A DNA stretch of 64,000 nucleotides, taken from NCBI RefSeq assembly GCF_000196115.1, contig NC_005027.1:558001-622000 (forward strand), read 5' to 3'. Each line of letters begins with the position of its first letter. The stretch's first letter is position 1. The DNA is from Rhodopirellula baltica SH 1. GTDB lineage: Bacteria > Planctomycetota > Planctomycetia > Pirellulales > Pirellulaceae. A program made the position numbers and the translations under genes. The notes below the pieces were generated by a model that was given only the letters and a program-made list of their open reading frames with translations, was not told where the DNA came from and searched no databases. Positions 52,345 to 60,944 of the stretch are shown here, one piece after another.

Positions 52345-52359
52345 GACTGATTCGACGCA

Positions 52360-52857
52360 ATGATCCGTGACGCATCTAATGGTGACCTTGGCTGTCTCGC
52401 CGACGCTCTGGTTCGCGTTCAGCATCTTCATGCCGATGCGTACCCGTCCATTTACCGCCGCTTCACCCGCGCGGACGCCGTTTCGCACCTCGACGCATCA
52501 CTAGCAAAGCCGGACATCACGATCCGGGTTGCTTGCGACTCGACCAAAATCATCGGCCATTACATACTTGCAATTGAATCAACTTCCGAATCGATTTTCA
52601 AGCATCCACAACGTTTCGCGCACCTGCACCAAATCGAAGTTGATCCTAAGTATCGTCGACGCGGCGTCGGAAAATGTCTTCTTGACGACGCGAGCTTGAT
52701 CTCTGCTAAACTGGGGTTGTCTCGCGTGGTTCTGGATGTCTGGGCGTTCAACGCTGTCGCTCGAAGGCTGTTTGATTCGGCCGGTTTTTCCGCTTTCGGA
52801 TCCAAACTTGTGCTTGACATCAAATCGAACCAACACGACGGGGTAGCCATCGGGTGA
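52360..52857 (+). CDS. Cassette gene C: GNAT-family N-acetyltransferase
   Basis: A 165-residue GCN5-related acetyltransferase. Motif A, which binds the acetyl-CoA pyrophosphate, is HLHQIEVDPKYRRRGVGKCL (Arg-Arg-x-Gly-x-Gly form), followed by LDDASLISAKLGLSRVVLDV and motif B AFNAVARRLFDSAGF. Substrate is unknown; acetyltransferases are common integron cargo, including antibiotic-modifying enzymes, but nothing here singles out a drug target. It fills its cassette, starting 22 bases after the boundary. Confidence 0.88.
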   Translation: MIRDASNGDLGCLADALVRVQHLHADAYPSIYRRFTRADAVSHLDASLAKPDITIRVACDSTKIIGHYILAIESTSESIFKHPQRFAHLHQIEVDPKYRRRGVGKCLLDDASLISAKLGLSRVVLDVWAFNAVARRLFDSAGFSAFGSKLVLDIKSNQHDGVAIG

Positions 52858-52932
52858 ACCGGAGAACGCGAGCTGAGCGACTTGGCCGTTAGGAACTTTT
52901 CCGGGCGTTCCCGGTTACGCGTAACGTTATTT
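52841..52932 (+). repeat. attC site of cassette C, with a mutated core
   Basis: Starts GGGTAGC where GGGTAAC is expected from the cassette start GTTACCC (one change in the conserved AAC). Arms GTgAACCGGaGAACGC and GCGTTCCCGGTTAC pair with unpaired G and A. 3' core GTTATTT at 52926. The core overlaps the end of gene C. Confidence 0.8.
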
Positions 52933-52952
52933 GGCGCGCAATGGAGGCGAGC

Positions 52953-53396
52953 ATGAGATTGACGATGCCCATCATTATTCCGTTGCTCGCAGCCGCCTTT
53001 GGATGTCAGTTCTCGTCTCATGCCCCGAATCCGCAATGGCTCGCTGATTTTCAGAAGACAGACTCAATTCTGATTCGCAATCACGATCAACAACATGTGA
53101 TCGCAGACGCGGAGGCAGTCAATCGATTGCGGAACGTCTACGAAAACGCAAAATGGAAACCGTATTGGCACACGTTGCCCGGAAACCTTGGTGATCGGAC
53201 AATTGATCTACAGAACGGTGAAACAAATCTGAGGCACTTCAGCTACACTGGATCGCTGTGGGAAACTGAGTCATACACTGAGAATCGGACGGCTGAATTG
53301 TCAGACTCGGACGCACGATGGATCGAATCTCTGTTCGCCCTTGTTCCTGACGGTGAATCGCCGCAACTCCCGAAAAGCCAAATAACAAAGCCGTGA
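52953..53396 (+). CDS. Cassette gene D: small lipoprotein
   Basis: A 147-residue protein whose first 20 residues are a lipoprotein signal: MRLTMPIIIPLLAAAFGC, with Cys18 in the lipobox LAAAFGC. The mature part (DFQKTDSILIRNHDQQHVIA, LPGNLGDRTIDLQNGETNLR) is polar and beta-rich; no family is recognised. An ATG 12 bases upstream (52941) is in frame. It overlaps its attC at the 3' end, as neighbouring cassettes do. Confidence 0.75.
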   Translation: MRLTMPIIIPLLAAAFGCQFSSHAPNPQWLADFQKTDSILIRNHDQQHVIADAEAVNRLRNVYENAKWKPYWHTLPGNLGDRTIDLQNGETNLRHFSYTGSLWETESYTENRTAELSDSDARWIESLFALVPDGESPQLPKSQITKP

Positions 53397-53469
53397 ACCG
53401 GAGCACTCAATCGCGCGGCAACTGAAATCAAAGTCTTCCGTTCGTGCCCGGTTGCGGCAGGCGTTATCC
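53377..53469 (+). repeat. attC site of cassette D
   Basis: Starts GCCAAATAAC, an exact 10-base reverse complement of the cassette start GTTATTTGGC at 52926. Arms GCCGTgAACCGGaGCAC and GTGCCCGGTTGCGGC pair with unpaired G and A. 3' core GTTATCC at 53463. The clearest of the series. Confidence 0.88.
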
Positions 53470-53493
53470 GATTGAAATTTGAGAAGCCTCTCA

Positions 53494-54024
53494 ATGTCGC
53501 GCGACAACAAATGCCGGGCAGTTACTCTAGTCGAGCTTCTTGTCGTATTTACCATCATCTTCATTTGCATGGCCTTGCTGTTACCCGCTGTGCAGTCGGC
53601 ACGAGGTGCCGCACGCCGGACTCAGTGTGCAAGTAATATGCGTGAGGGCGTTCACTTCTGCCCTGACTCAACCAACGGATATAGCTATTTTAACAATCTC
53701 GGCATCTACGATGATCCGCTTGTGCACAACGCGACTCATTCCTCGATTCGAGTTATGGAACACAATGACGGTCCACTGATTCTCGATCCAAATTCTCCAC
53801 CCGACATGAATCCTGACACCTGGTTCACGACGGCGAACATCGACGCTGGACTAGTTCCCCCGATTGTCGACAAGTACATCGCTCACAGGCGACACATTGG
53901 CGAAACCGCAAATTACCTTTTCCTCGACGGCCACATCGAGGTTATTGAATCTTCGGTTATCGAGGGGTGGGCAAAATCTGGTTTTAACTTCACTGCTGCT
54001 GGGATGGGTCTACCACCAAACTGA
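53494..54024 (+). CDS. Cassette gene E: short DUF1559-type pseudopilin
   Basis: A 176-residue protein with a prepilin-like N-terminus: basic leader, [20 protein letters not shown] hydrophobic helix with Glu at the +5 position, then [19 protein letters not shown], the diagnostic start of planctomycete DUF1559 proteins. The C-terminal HxnDG-type signature is seen as [12 protein letters not shown]. Typical family members have 300-400 residues; this one has lost most of the middle domain. Occurrence as an integron cassette is unusual for a family normally encoded in the core genome. Start ATG at 53494; TTG at 53479 is in frame. Confidence 0.82.
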   Translation: MSRDNKCRAVTLVELLVVFTIIFICMALLLPAVQSARGAARRTQCASNMREGVHFCPDSTNGYSYFNNLGIYDDPLVHNATHSSIRVMEHNDGPLILDPNSPPDMNPDTWFTTANIDAGLVPPIVDKYIAHRRHIGETANYLFLDGHIEVIESSVIEGWAKSGFNFTAAGMGLPPN

Positions 54025-54027
54025 AAA

Positions 54028-54134
54028 CGGATAACGATTGCGATGAACCGGAGGCAGTGTGCCCTCCGCTACGGCGGGTTGCCTTCGGCATTTTACCCGC
54101 CTCCGCTACGCCCCCACTATCGCTGGTGTTCCCC
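54028..54134 (+). repeat. attC site of cassette E
   Basis: Starts CGGATAAC, matching the cassette start GTTATCCG at 53463. The left arm GCGATgAACCGGaGG has the usual form; the right arm (CCACTATCGC) pairs less well, and the centre is enlarged by a GGCGGGTTGCC hairpin-like insert. 3' core GTTCCCC at 54128. Confidence 0.7.
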
Positions 54135-54143
54135 GACTGAAAA

Positions 54144-54635
54144 ATGATGCCTCAACGTATTCGCTTCTCGCTACGTGCATTGCTGCTTTTGACCGGCGGA
54201 GTGGCTCTTGCGATTTCACTATTCTTCGCCTGGCCGTCAAGCGGTGCACTGATTGGACCTTCGCTCTTCCTTCTGTTCTTTCTCTGCTCAACGGCCCTAC
54301 TCTTCGCCCGGAAAAACGCCGGGTGCAAGCGTATGCTTCGGCTATCCGTTGCATCACTGGCATTCATTGTGCTGCTCTATGCGTCCTTCGGCCCGGCCTC
54401 GTGGGCGATGGCTCGCTTCAACACGCCCGGCTCAAAGATTCCGTGGGCCTATGAAGCCTACTCGTATGTCTATCGGCCGATCGCAACGAATCTCATTTTT
54501 TCGCCTGCACCGATACGCTCTGCATCAATCCGATACACTGCTTGGTGGATGCCTGACGGGGCGGAATTTCACGACTGGGGCATTGGTCTCGGCTGGTCTG
54601 TTCCTGGCTGGACATACACCGTAATACATTACTGA
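54144..54635 (+). CDS. Cassette gene F: small membrane protein
   Basis: A 163-residue protein with a RIRFSLRALLLLTGGVALAI start, a form frequent in small planctomycete membrane proteins, and two or three hydrophobic segments (about 10-28, 35-52, 68-88). The polar C-terminal part is aromatic-rich (YRPIATNLIFSP, AEFHDWGIGLGWSVPGW). No function is recognised. It is the last cassette; the expected attC beginning GGGGAAC is not found before the IS30 remnant, so its end is lost or decayed. Confidence 0.68.
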   Translation: MMPQRIRFSLRALLLLTGGVALAISLFFAWPSSGALIGPSLFLLFFLCSTALLFARKNAGCKRMLRLSVASLAFIVLLYASFGPASWAMARFNTPGSKIPWAYEAYSYVYRPIATNLIFSPAPIRSASIRYTAWWMPDGAEFHDWGIGLGWSVPGWTYTVIHY

Positions 54636-54785
54636 ACCCAAACGTGTGAATTCAAACCCGAAACTGAATTTTTAGAGCTTTGAAAAAACGAAAGGTTTTT
54701 CAACGCCCCCTGGCGAAAGACCGACTGAGCCCGCCAAATTGTTTGGAGCTTCAAATCCCAACAACTCAGACGGACTCAGTCAGCT

Positions 54786-55154
54786 ATGGCACATCTTACC
54801 TTTCACCAACGCGTTGTCATCTCTGTTATGCAACGAGACGGCAAGAAACAGAAAGAGATCGCGGAAGCAATTGAAGTATCTCCCTCCACTGTTTCTCGTG
54901 AGCTGGCAAGGAACCACATCACAGGCAAGCACTATCACCCATTGCATGCCGAACGCCGAGCCAACTTCCTGAAGAAGAGGCCATCGGTCATCAGCAAGTT
55001 GGAGGACCCGGAGCTCTTTGAGGTCGTGTCTGAGAAGCTCGCTCTCAACTGGAGTCCAGAGCAGATCAGTGGGTATCTGAAAGCCGCTATGCTGCTAAAC
55101 CTATGGCCTCGTAAACGGCACGGCTATCAGGCACCGGCGTCGCTCTTCAAGTGA
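54786..55154 (+). pseudogene. IS30-family transposase with internal deletion
   Basis: Residues 1-97 are the N-terminus of an IS30 transposase: FHQRVVISVMQRDGKKQKEI, helix-turn-helix EVSPSTVSRELARN, and KLALNWSPEQISGYLKA. The frame then jumps to the family's extreme C-terminus, WPRKRHGYQAPASLF. The whole catalytic DDE core is missing (a normal IS30 protein has 320-380 residues). The deletion junction is in frame, near 55080. It is a dead remnant closing the accessory region. Confidence 0.85.
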
Positions 55155-55304
55155 TTTCGCGAAAGATTGCGCTTCGGATTTGGATTCACAATCGTGGGGG
55201 ATCATCCCGTGCACCGGTGGCGGGTGATGTTCGCACGATGAGATGATGCGTGTGCTTTTGCCCCCATCGCCTCGTCTTCGTCAGGCGTCGACGAATTTGC
55301 TTTT

Positions 55305-55340
55305 GCCGGAACTTCGCTTCGCTTGGTCCGGCCTACTTTG
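55305..55340 (-). repeat. Dispersed 37-bp repeat, copy 2
   Basis: GCCGGAACTTCGCTTCGCTT followed by GGTCCGGCCTACTTTG, the near reverse complement of 16346-16382. Confidence 0.65.
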
Positions 55341-55472
55341 TTTCGGGCGGATTCCCAGCGCATAGCCCTGGCTGAAATAGTAATGCGTCCGTGGGGCGCG
55401 TCCTGCATGCGCTGATGCGTCGTTGACGAATCAACAAGCCGTAGTGGGAGGGGACGCGTGCCAGCTTCTCAT

Positions 55473-55555
55473 CCTCGCGTACGCCTGACCGGCGTCGCTC
55501 GTTCTCTCCCCGAACGACGTTCCGGGAGAGGTTCGCAAATGAAGAAACCCGCCAG
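55473..55555 (+). repeat. Dispersed intergenic repeat, copy 2 of 2
   Basis: CCTCGCGTACGCCTGACCGG, CGTCGCTCG, a TCTCCC...GGGAGAGG hairpin and AAACCCGCC, in the same order as the minus-strand copy at 14775-14857. Confidence 0.7.
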
Positions 55556-55666
55556 AAGGTATCACCAGATAACTGTACGTTCTCGCAGATGCGAAGACTG
55601 CCGGGCTTCTGCAGGCTACATTGAAGTCGCGTTCAAAACGTTGAGTTGGCAGGGGGGCCGATTTGG

Positions 55667-57037
55667 TTAGCGCGCGGGCTTCACGGCATTCTTCGGCAAC
55701 CATTTCGCGAGCTCATTCTTGACGATTTGGAGCCCCGGCTTATTGGCCAAGTTTTCGTACTCGTACGGGTCGTTTAGGCTGTCGTACAGTTCTTCGTCGC
55801 CGTTGGCGTATCGGATGTAGCGATACTGTTCGCTTCGAACGGCATGGTTCTCATAGCCGTGTGTCGTGATCGCGGGAACGTTCCAGGCTGCATTTGGGTT
55901 CTGGAGCAACGATGTGATTTCGCGTCCTTCCACGTGATCCGGAATGGGCACTCCAGCAAGCTTGCACAGCGTCGGGTAGACCGACATCAAATCCACGGTC
56001 CGTTCGCATCTTGCCCCCGGCGTGGTCATTCCGGGGACGACCCAGATCATCGGGGTTCGTGTGGGTTCTTCCCACAAGGCGAATTTACGCCAATGCTGCT
56101 TTTCGCCAAGCGACCAACCGTGATCGGTCCACAGAACGAGAATTGTGTTGTCCTTTTGTGGACTGTTCTCATACGCGTCAAGCAATCGACCCAAGTTCAT
56201 GTCGGTGTATGCACATGTCGCCAGATAAGACTGGATCGCCGCCTTCCAGCGTCCTGACTTCAGGAATTTTTTGTGGTCGCCATCAGCACCTGCCATCCGC
56301 ACACCCGCCGGAGGCAAATCATCCAAATCATTTTCGCGGTGAGGCGGAAGCTGGATGGATTCCAGCGGAAAGGCCTCGTAGTATTTTCTCGGTGCAACGA
56401 ATGGCAAATGCGGTTTGTAAAGACCGCAGGCGATAAAGAAGGGTTGGTCGGACTCCGAGTTCAAGCGTTCGATGCAGTAGTCGGTCGTGTGCCAATCGAT
56501 CAGGTCTTCATCCTTCAAGTCTGGATGAATTTTGTCGTTGTGATATCCGTCCATCTTTTGAACGCCGGGACCATTGGACGAGAACCCTTTTTTGGACATG
56601 TAGTTGGTCCATTCGGAGGGATGAAAATCCATCGAATGATAAATCTTGCCCGCACCGAACACGTTGTATCCGGCGTTCATGAATTGAGCCGCCATGCCAT
56701 CGCCGGCGGGTTGGTACTTCTTCCACTGGTCGCCGTTCTTGTAGCAACCGGTTGTCCAAGGTCGACGCCCACCCATCAACGCGCATCGAGATGGTTCACA
56801 AGCGGGAACGGCGCAGTAGGCGTTCGTGAACGCCACGCCCATCTTGGCCAGCCGATCGAAGTTGGGCGTTTGAGCTTGAGGATTCCGCCCCATGAACGTC
56901 AACCAATGATTGAGGTCATCAACCGCCACCATCAACACATTGGGTTGCTTCTTTGGCACCGTTTCGGCAGCGGGAACGTACGTCTGAAAAGAGAGAAGCA
57001 CAATGCAGAGAACGATCCAGAGCAATCTGAAAGACAT
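55667..57037 (-). CDS. Exported sulfatase (iduronate-2-sulfatase-like)
   Basis: A 456-residue type I sulfatase that hydrolyses sulfate esters, probably of an algal or glycosaminoglycan-like polysaccharide. Signal peptide at residues 1-24 (LLWIVLCIVLLSFQTYVPAA). The calcium-site pair Asp40-Asp41 is in VLMVAVDDLN; Cys80 in ACEPSRCALMGGRR is the residue converted to formylglycine (C-x-P-S-R). Further metal and active-site blocks are FGAGKIYH and LWTDHGWSLGEKQHWRKF. The gene ends with YDLxxDPxE-like LYDSLNDPYEYENL. ATG at 57037 starts the signal peptide; the longer open frame upstream has none. No sulfatase-maturase is in the window. Confidence 0.92.
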   Translation of the reverse strand: MSFRLLWIVLCIVLLSFQTYVPAAETVPKKQPNVLMVAVDDLNHWLTFMGRNPQAQTPNFDRLAKMGVAFTNAYCAVPACEPSRCALMGGRRPWTTGCYKNGDQWKKYQPAGDGMAAQFMNAGYNVFGAGKIYHSMDFHPSEWTNYMSKKGFSSNGPGVQKMDGYHNDKIHPDLKDEDLIDWHTTDYCIERLNSESDQPFFIACGLYKPHLPFVAPRKYYEAFPLESIQLPPHRENDLDDLPPAGVRMAGADGDHKKFLKSGRWKAAIQSYLATCAYTDMNLGRLLDAYENSPQKDNTILVLWTDHGWSLGEKQHWRKFALWEEPTRTPMIWVVPGMTTPGARCERTVDLMSVYPTLCKLAGVPIPDHVEGREITSLLQNPNAAWNVPAITTHGYENHAVRSEQYRYIRYANGDEELYDSLNDPYEYENLANKPGLQIVKNELAKWLPKNAVKPAR

Positions 57038-57505
57038 GGCAGAATTGATAGGGAAATGTGGGGAGAGGAAGGTGGGAACCGACGATCCAGCTAAGCAGGT
57101 TGGCAGGAATGAACGGGCATATCCGTGCGAGCCGATCGGGTGTTCGCCCCGGTTGTACGTGAGAGCAACCACGCTCGCCAAAACCGTTTCAATGCCGAAA
57201 GACTTCTGCCGTCTTGCTTGGAGGCTCAGATTGTAGATGAGTACTTGGTGCCGCTGGGAACCTGTTCGAGGTAACGGAAAAGCGTTCGATGCGACATGGA
57301 ACGAATCAGAAGCTACGCCTTGACTTGGGTGTGGTCGTTCTGACGGCAACTGCGAGAGGGCAAGCAAATATCAGGGCGGTTTCTGATCGTTTCTACGTGA
57401 CTTCGTTGCATTCAAAGACGCATCTGTGAACGAATTAACAGCACGGGTTAACCCTCGATCTTCAAATTTCTCTGCTTTCCCCCTACAAAGAGTTGATAGA
57501 TTGAG
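57038..57505. other. Intergenic region between divergent genes, nothing recognised
   Basis: About 470 bases between the sulfatase start and the PEP-CTERM gene. No ORF of protein-like character; presumably carries both promoters. Confidence 0.5.
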
Positions 57506-57556
57506 ATGGCCAGGACGTTCAGGCTGACTTTTCTTTCAAGGTTAAGAGGTTTGCAA

Positions 57557-58456
57557 ATGAGGTGGTTTTTATTGGGATGGTCAATCTGTGCCATCATGTG
57601 TTCGGCGGGAAATGCCCAAGCTGCCGTAGTCGGAGGCAATAGTTCGTCCGATTTCCTTACTGCGGATTTGGAATTGGCTCTCTTGCCACTTGTAGTAGGT
57701 GGTGTTGTGGTCGATGCCGAACTTAGTGGATTGGCATCTTCGTCAGGAGTGTCACCAGCGCCCTACAGCGAGAATCCCTCGGCGGTGTCTATCAATGCCA
57801 ATGCAGGCATTATCCCGGGCGGTTCATCGGGCGACGTTTTGGACGTTACATCAAGTGCGGTTACGCCGTCAGTAAGTTCGAATGTCGACGGCTTGTCTGG
57901 CATCCGCTTCGCGAATTCCAGTCACTCAATTGCAAATCTCGACTTGTCCGTGGTTGAATTGGCCTCTGCAGATCTGATTTCGATCACAGCAGTTGCAATT
58001 AATGTGACATCGGCCGTCAATGGTGAATTCGGCTCGCTTGATTCAGTAGGGACAATGAACGTTGAGGATCTAGTGATTCGTGTGGGGAACTCAGTTGTCG
58101 CGACGCTGGATGGGACGATCGCCCCAAACACAGGGATCAACCTCTCGGTATCCTCAGGAGGGTTACCGCTGGACATTGAGGGGGCGTCGTTAATCCTCAA
58201 CGAACAAGTGACGACCGGAGATGGAACTAGCAGTTTGGGTTTGGCGACCAATGCTATCAGCTTGAGATTCATTGAAACTGAAGTTACCGGTGTAGGTGAA
58301 CTCAATGGGAGCGTCCTCGTTGGTCAAACAACTGCGGGGCTTCAAGCTTCGGCAGTTCCAGAACCCTCTTCGCTGGCTTTGCTGGGAGTCGTTGGTTTCG
58401 GCGGTGCCTTTTGGAGAGGCCGACGCAAAGTTGCTGGGTCGGCAAGCCAAGTATAA
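57557..58456 (+). CDS. PEP-CTERM-anchored exported protein
   Basis: A 299-residue exported protein. Signal peptide at residues 1-22 (LLGWSICAIMCSAGNAQA), a Ser/Val/Gly-rich, beta-sandwich-like middle region with few charged residues and no Cys in the mature part, and a C-terminal sorting signal VPEPSSLALLGVVGFGGAFW followed by RGRRK. The VPEP motif, hydrophobic helix and basic end are what the exosortase system recognises. ATG at 57557 has AAGAGG ten bases upstream and is preferred to the ATG at 57506. No exosortase gene is nearby. Confidence 0.85.
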   Translation: MRWFLLGWSICAIMCSAGNAQAAVVGGNSSSDFLTADLELALLPLVVGGVVVDAELSGLASSSGVSPAPYSENPSAVSINANAGIIPGGSSGDVLDVTSSAVTPSVSSNVDGLSGIRFANSSHSIANLDLSVVELASADLISITAVAINVTSAVNGEFGSLDSVGTMNVEDLVIRVGNSVVATLDGTIAPNTGINLSVSSGGLPLDIEGASLILNEQVTTGDGTSSLGLATNAISLRFIETEVTGVGELNGSVLVGQTTAGLQASAVPEPSSLALLGVVGFGGAFWRGRRKVAGSASQV

Positions 58457-58570
58457 GGAGTTGGTCCAGATTGGAATGTCGCCCATTGAGTCCGAAGGAT
58501 GATCGGTGTTTTCCGATCACAGGAATCGATGGGCGATTTCGGTGCGCCGCTTTCAAGCGGGTACTCAGAC

Positions 58571-59416
58571 TCAGGCCAACACTTCGCCGCGGATTTTTGT
58601 GAGCAATTCGATTGCGTCGCCGATCTCTGCTTTCTGACGTGCCGGGTCTTCTGGGATTTCGCGTTCGATCGTCAGTGGTCCGGCGTAGCCGATTTCGCGC
58701 AGCGTCTTCAGATACGTTTCCATGCCGACGTCGCCTTGTCCGAGCGGGACTTCGCGACCGAAGGTGATGCCTGGTTGGTCGCTCCACACACCGTCTTTGC
58801 AGTGGACGCTACGCACGTGCGAGCCAACTTTGCGAAGTGCTTCGATTGGGTCGCCGGATCCGTACAAGATCATATTGGCGGGATCGAAGTTGATCTTCAA
58901 ATTGTCGCGTTCGACTGAATCGATGAACGTCAGCAACCCGTCCGCTGTTTCTTGCCCGGTTTCCAGGTGCAAGAATTGTTCGTTGGACCGACAATGATCA
59001 CACAGTTGTTGGGTGACTTCGACGATGCCTTCGTAGTCCGCGTCCGCCGGATCGTGCGGAACGAATCCGATGTGCAACGCAACGCAGTCGACGCCCAACA
59101 CGCGAGCGAAGTCGCTGATTTCCATCATCTCCTTGAGGCGAGCCTGACGTGTCGCCGGCGGAACCAACCCCACTGTTTTGACGACCGTTGGAATGTCGGC
59201 GTAGCTTTCGCCTTCGAAGCCACCGAAGACGGCAGTGCACTGGATGCCATGTTCATCGAGTTGCGATTTAAACTTCTGAGCGGCTTCGGGAGTTCGGTTG
59301 TCAGCGTGCGGGGCGTGCAGCTGGATGGTGGGCAAACCAAGTTCGCGAATGACCGGCCAAGCAACTCCTAGGCCCGCGTCGATGGAAGCGAATACACCAA
59401 TGGGCCAAGACGACAT
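58571..59416 (-). CDS. Sugar phosphate isomerase/epimerase (xylose isomerase-like TIM barrel)
   Basis: A 281-residue AP-endonuclease-2/xylose-isomerase-like TIM barrel. The barrel strands carry the expected metal ligands: Glu in HLETGQETADGL, Asp and Asn in LKINFDPANMILYGSGD, His in HVRSVHCKDGVW, and the final Glu in LTIEREIP. The family includes tagatose/inositol epimerases and uncharacterised planctomycete enzymes; substrate is not predictable. No signal peptide. It stands alone, with mgtE behind it on the same strand about 100 bases away. Confidence 0.87.
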   Translation of the reverse strand: MSSWPIGVFASIDAGLGVAWPVIRELGLPTIQLHAPHADNRTPEAAQKFKSQLDEHGIQCTAVFGGFEGESYADIPTVVKTVGLVPPATRQARLKEMMEISDFARVLGVDCVALHIGFVPHDPADADYEGIVEVTQQLCDHCRSNEQFLHLETGQETADGLLTFIDSVERDNLKINFDPANMILYGSGDPIEALRKVGSHVRSVHCKDGVWSDQPGITFGREVPLGQGDVGMETYLKTLREIGYAGPLTIEREIPEDPARQKAEIGDAIELLTKIRGEVLA

Positions 59417-59516
59417 AGATCGGTCCTTTCAAAGAGTTGCTCGATGAATTGAGAGACGGTGAGAAGCAACGAAGCAAGCGAGCCACCGAGCGGATGGTTT
59501 CACCGGTTGGGCGGAA

Positions 59517-60866
59517 TCATCCGAGCAGAACGCGGGCAACGTTGATGTAAATCACGATGCCTAAGATATCAACAATTCCGGCCACAAAGGGGTTACTCAT
59601 CAAAGCGGGGTCCAATCCCATCCGTTTAAACAGAATTGGCAGCGTGACACCGCACATGCAGCCGCAGAAAATCACGGACAGCAATGTGCATGGGATCACC
59701 AATGCGGCCCACGCCGTCGGAGCGATCGCCAAGGCGACCAAAAAGCCGATCAGCGCCAAAAAGCCGCCCAAGAGCAGCGAAACCACAAATTCTCGCGAAA
59801 GAACTCGGGGCAGATCACTGTTTTTGACTTCGCCGCCGGTCATCGCGGTGATGACCAAGGTCGCAGATTGGCTGCCCGAGTTGCCGCCGGCACTGATGAT
59901 CAAAGGGATGAACCACACCAGCCAAGCGAATGTTTCCAGTTCTTCTTCGTAAGCTCGCAGTGCAAATGCGGTGAGCAATGCGGCGAAGAACAAAATCGTC
60001 AGCCAGATGCCGCGTTTGTACGACAGTTTGAACAAACCGATTCGCAGGAAGTCATCTTCGAGCGGCGCGACCGCGGCGATTCGTTGGGCATCTTCGGTCA
60101 ATTCTTCTCGCACCACGTCGATGACATCATCGTGCGTGATGATGCCCAACAGTTGGCGGCCCGAGTCGACCACGGGAATGGCCAGCAAGTTGAACCGCTC
60201 AACCTTCCCGGCGACTGATTCTTGGTCTTCGTTGACCAGAGCGACGACGACGTCGGTTTCCATCAAGTCGCCAAGCGTCTTGGTCGTGTTGCTGATCGCT
60301 GAAACCAATTGCCGTGCCGAGACGATGCCACGCAACAAGTTGTTGTCGTCGACGACATACAGATAGTAAATCGTCTCGAGATCGCTGGCCCGGCGTCCCA
60401 GTTCTTCGAGTGCCTCGCGAGCGGTGAAACGCTCGGCCAACTTGGCGACGTCGGTCGTCATCAACGACCCGGCGGTGCCTTCGACATACGAACGCAAACG
60501 TTCGATGTCGCGGCGGTCGATTGCCGGCAACAGCGGCAAGATGTTCGCGACCGTTTCCGCGGGCAACGCGTGGATCAAGTCGACACGGTCATCGGGCGGA
60601 ATTTCTTCGACCAACGCGGCGGCCTGATCGGCCGGTTCTCGCGTCAGCATTTTTAGTTTTCGGTTTTCTTCGAAGTACCCGAAAATCTCGGCACGCCGAT
60701 AAGGCTCGGCGTACTGCAACACCGCCCAAACTTCGGCGTCTTCCAACCCTTCCATGAACTCGGCCGTGCGTCCAGGATTCAGCGTGACGCAAAATTCCCG
60801 CAGATCGGTTTCCTGACCGAGTTGCAGCATTTCGCGAAGTTCGGGCAGGAAGAGCGTGTTGACCAT
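59517..60866 (-). CDS. mgtE: Magnesium transporter MgtE
   Basis: A 449-residue Mg2+ channel. Order: N-terminal helical domain (about 15-130, with EEIPPDDRVDLIHALPAETV), two CBS domains (about 135-260, with YLYVVDDNNLLRGIVSARQL and GIITHDDVIDVVREE), and five C-terminal membrane spans from about 285, including the selectivity region FIPLIISAGGNSGSQSATLV, and ending DILGIVIYINVARVLL. All diagnostic parts are present at normal length. The cytoplasmic domains gate the channel when Mg2+ is sufficient. Confidence 0.95.
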   Translation of the reverse strand: MVNTLFLPELREMLQLGQETDLREFCVTLNPGRTAEFMEGLEDAEVWAVLQYAEPYRRAEIFGYFEENRKLKMLTREPADQAAALVEEIPPDDRVDLIHALPAETVANILPLLPAIDRRDIERLRSYVEGTAGSLMTTDVAKLAERFTAREALEELGRRASDLETIYYLYVVDDNNLLRGIVSARQLVSAISNTTKTLGDLMETDVVVALVNEDQESVAGKVERFNLLAIPVVDSGRQLLGIITHDDVIDVVREELTEDAQRIAAVAPLEDDFLRIGLFKLSYKRGIWLTILFFAALLTAFALRAYEEELETFAWLVWFIPLIISAGGNSGSQSATLVITAMTGGEVKNSDLPRVLSREFVVSLLLGGFLALIGFLVALAIAPTAWAALVIPCTLLSVIFCGCMCGVTLPILFKRMGLDPALMSNPFVAGIVDILGIVIYINVARVLLG

Positions 60867-60944
60867 GGGGACCTTCTAAGACCGAATTCACGATGGAATC
60901 ACAACGGTTCCAACTCAGCAACAACAAGGTCGAACGTCTCAAAA

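Larger units (their letters stand above)
47020..54640 (+). mobile_element. Integron cassette array, interrupted by nested insertion sequences
   Basis: Six single-gene cassettes on the plus strand: 47021-about 47665; then, after an insertion, 51607-52338, 52339-52926, 52927-53463, 53464-54128 and 54129-about 54640. For the first and the four following the insertion, the start of the cassette (GTTATCC, GTTACCGG, GTTACCC, GTTATTTGGC, GTTATCCG) is the reverse complement of the start of its own attC (GGATAAC, CCGGTAAC, GGGTAgC, GCCAAATAAC, CGGATAAC), with one mismatch in total. That is the mark of cassettes circularising through attC. The array and the dead intI remnant on its left together form a degenerate chromosomal integron. 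Confidence 0.85.
55155..55666. other. Repeat-rich intergenic region, no gene
   Basis: Contains copies of two dispersed repeats (55305-55340 and 55473-55555). Open frames such as 55458-55670 are translations of repeat DNA and I do not accept them. Confidence 0.6.

Noticed and set aside
55458-55670. 70-codon plus-strand frame
   Set aside because: Also produced by the dispersed repeat.
57038-57367. N-terminal extension of the sulfatase
   Set aside because: The signal peptide starts at 57037; the upstream residues are unlike any sulfatase leader.
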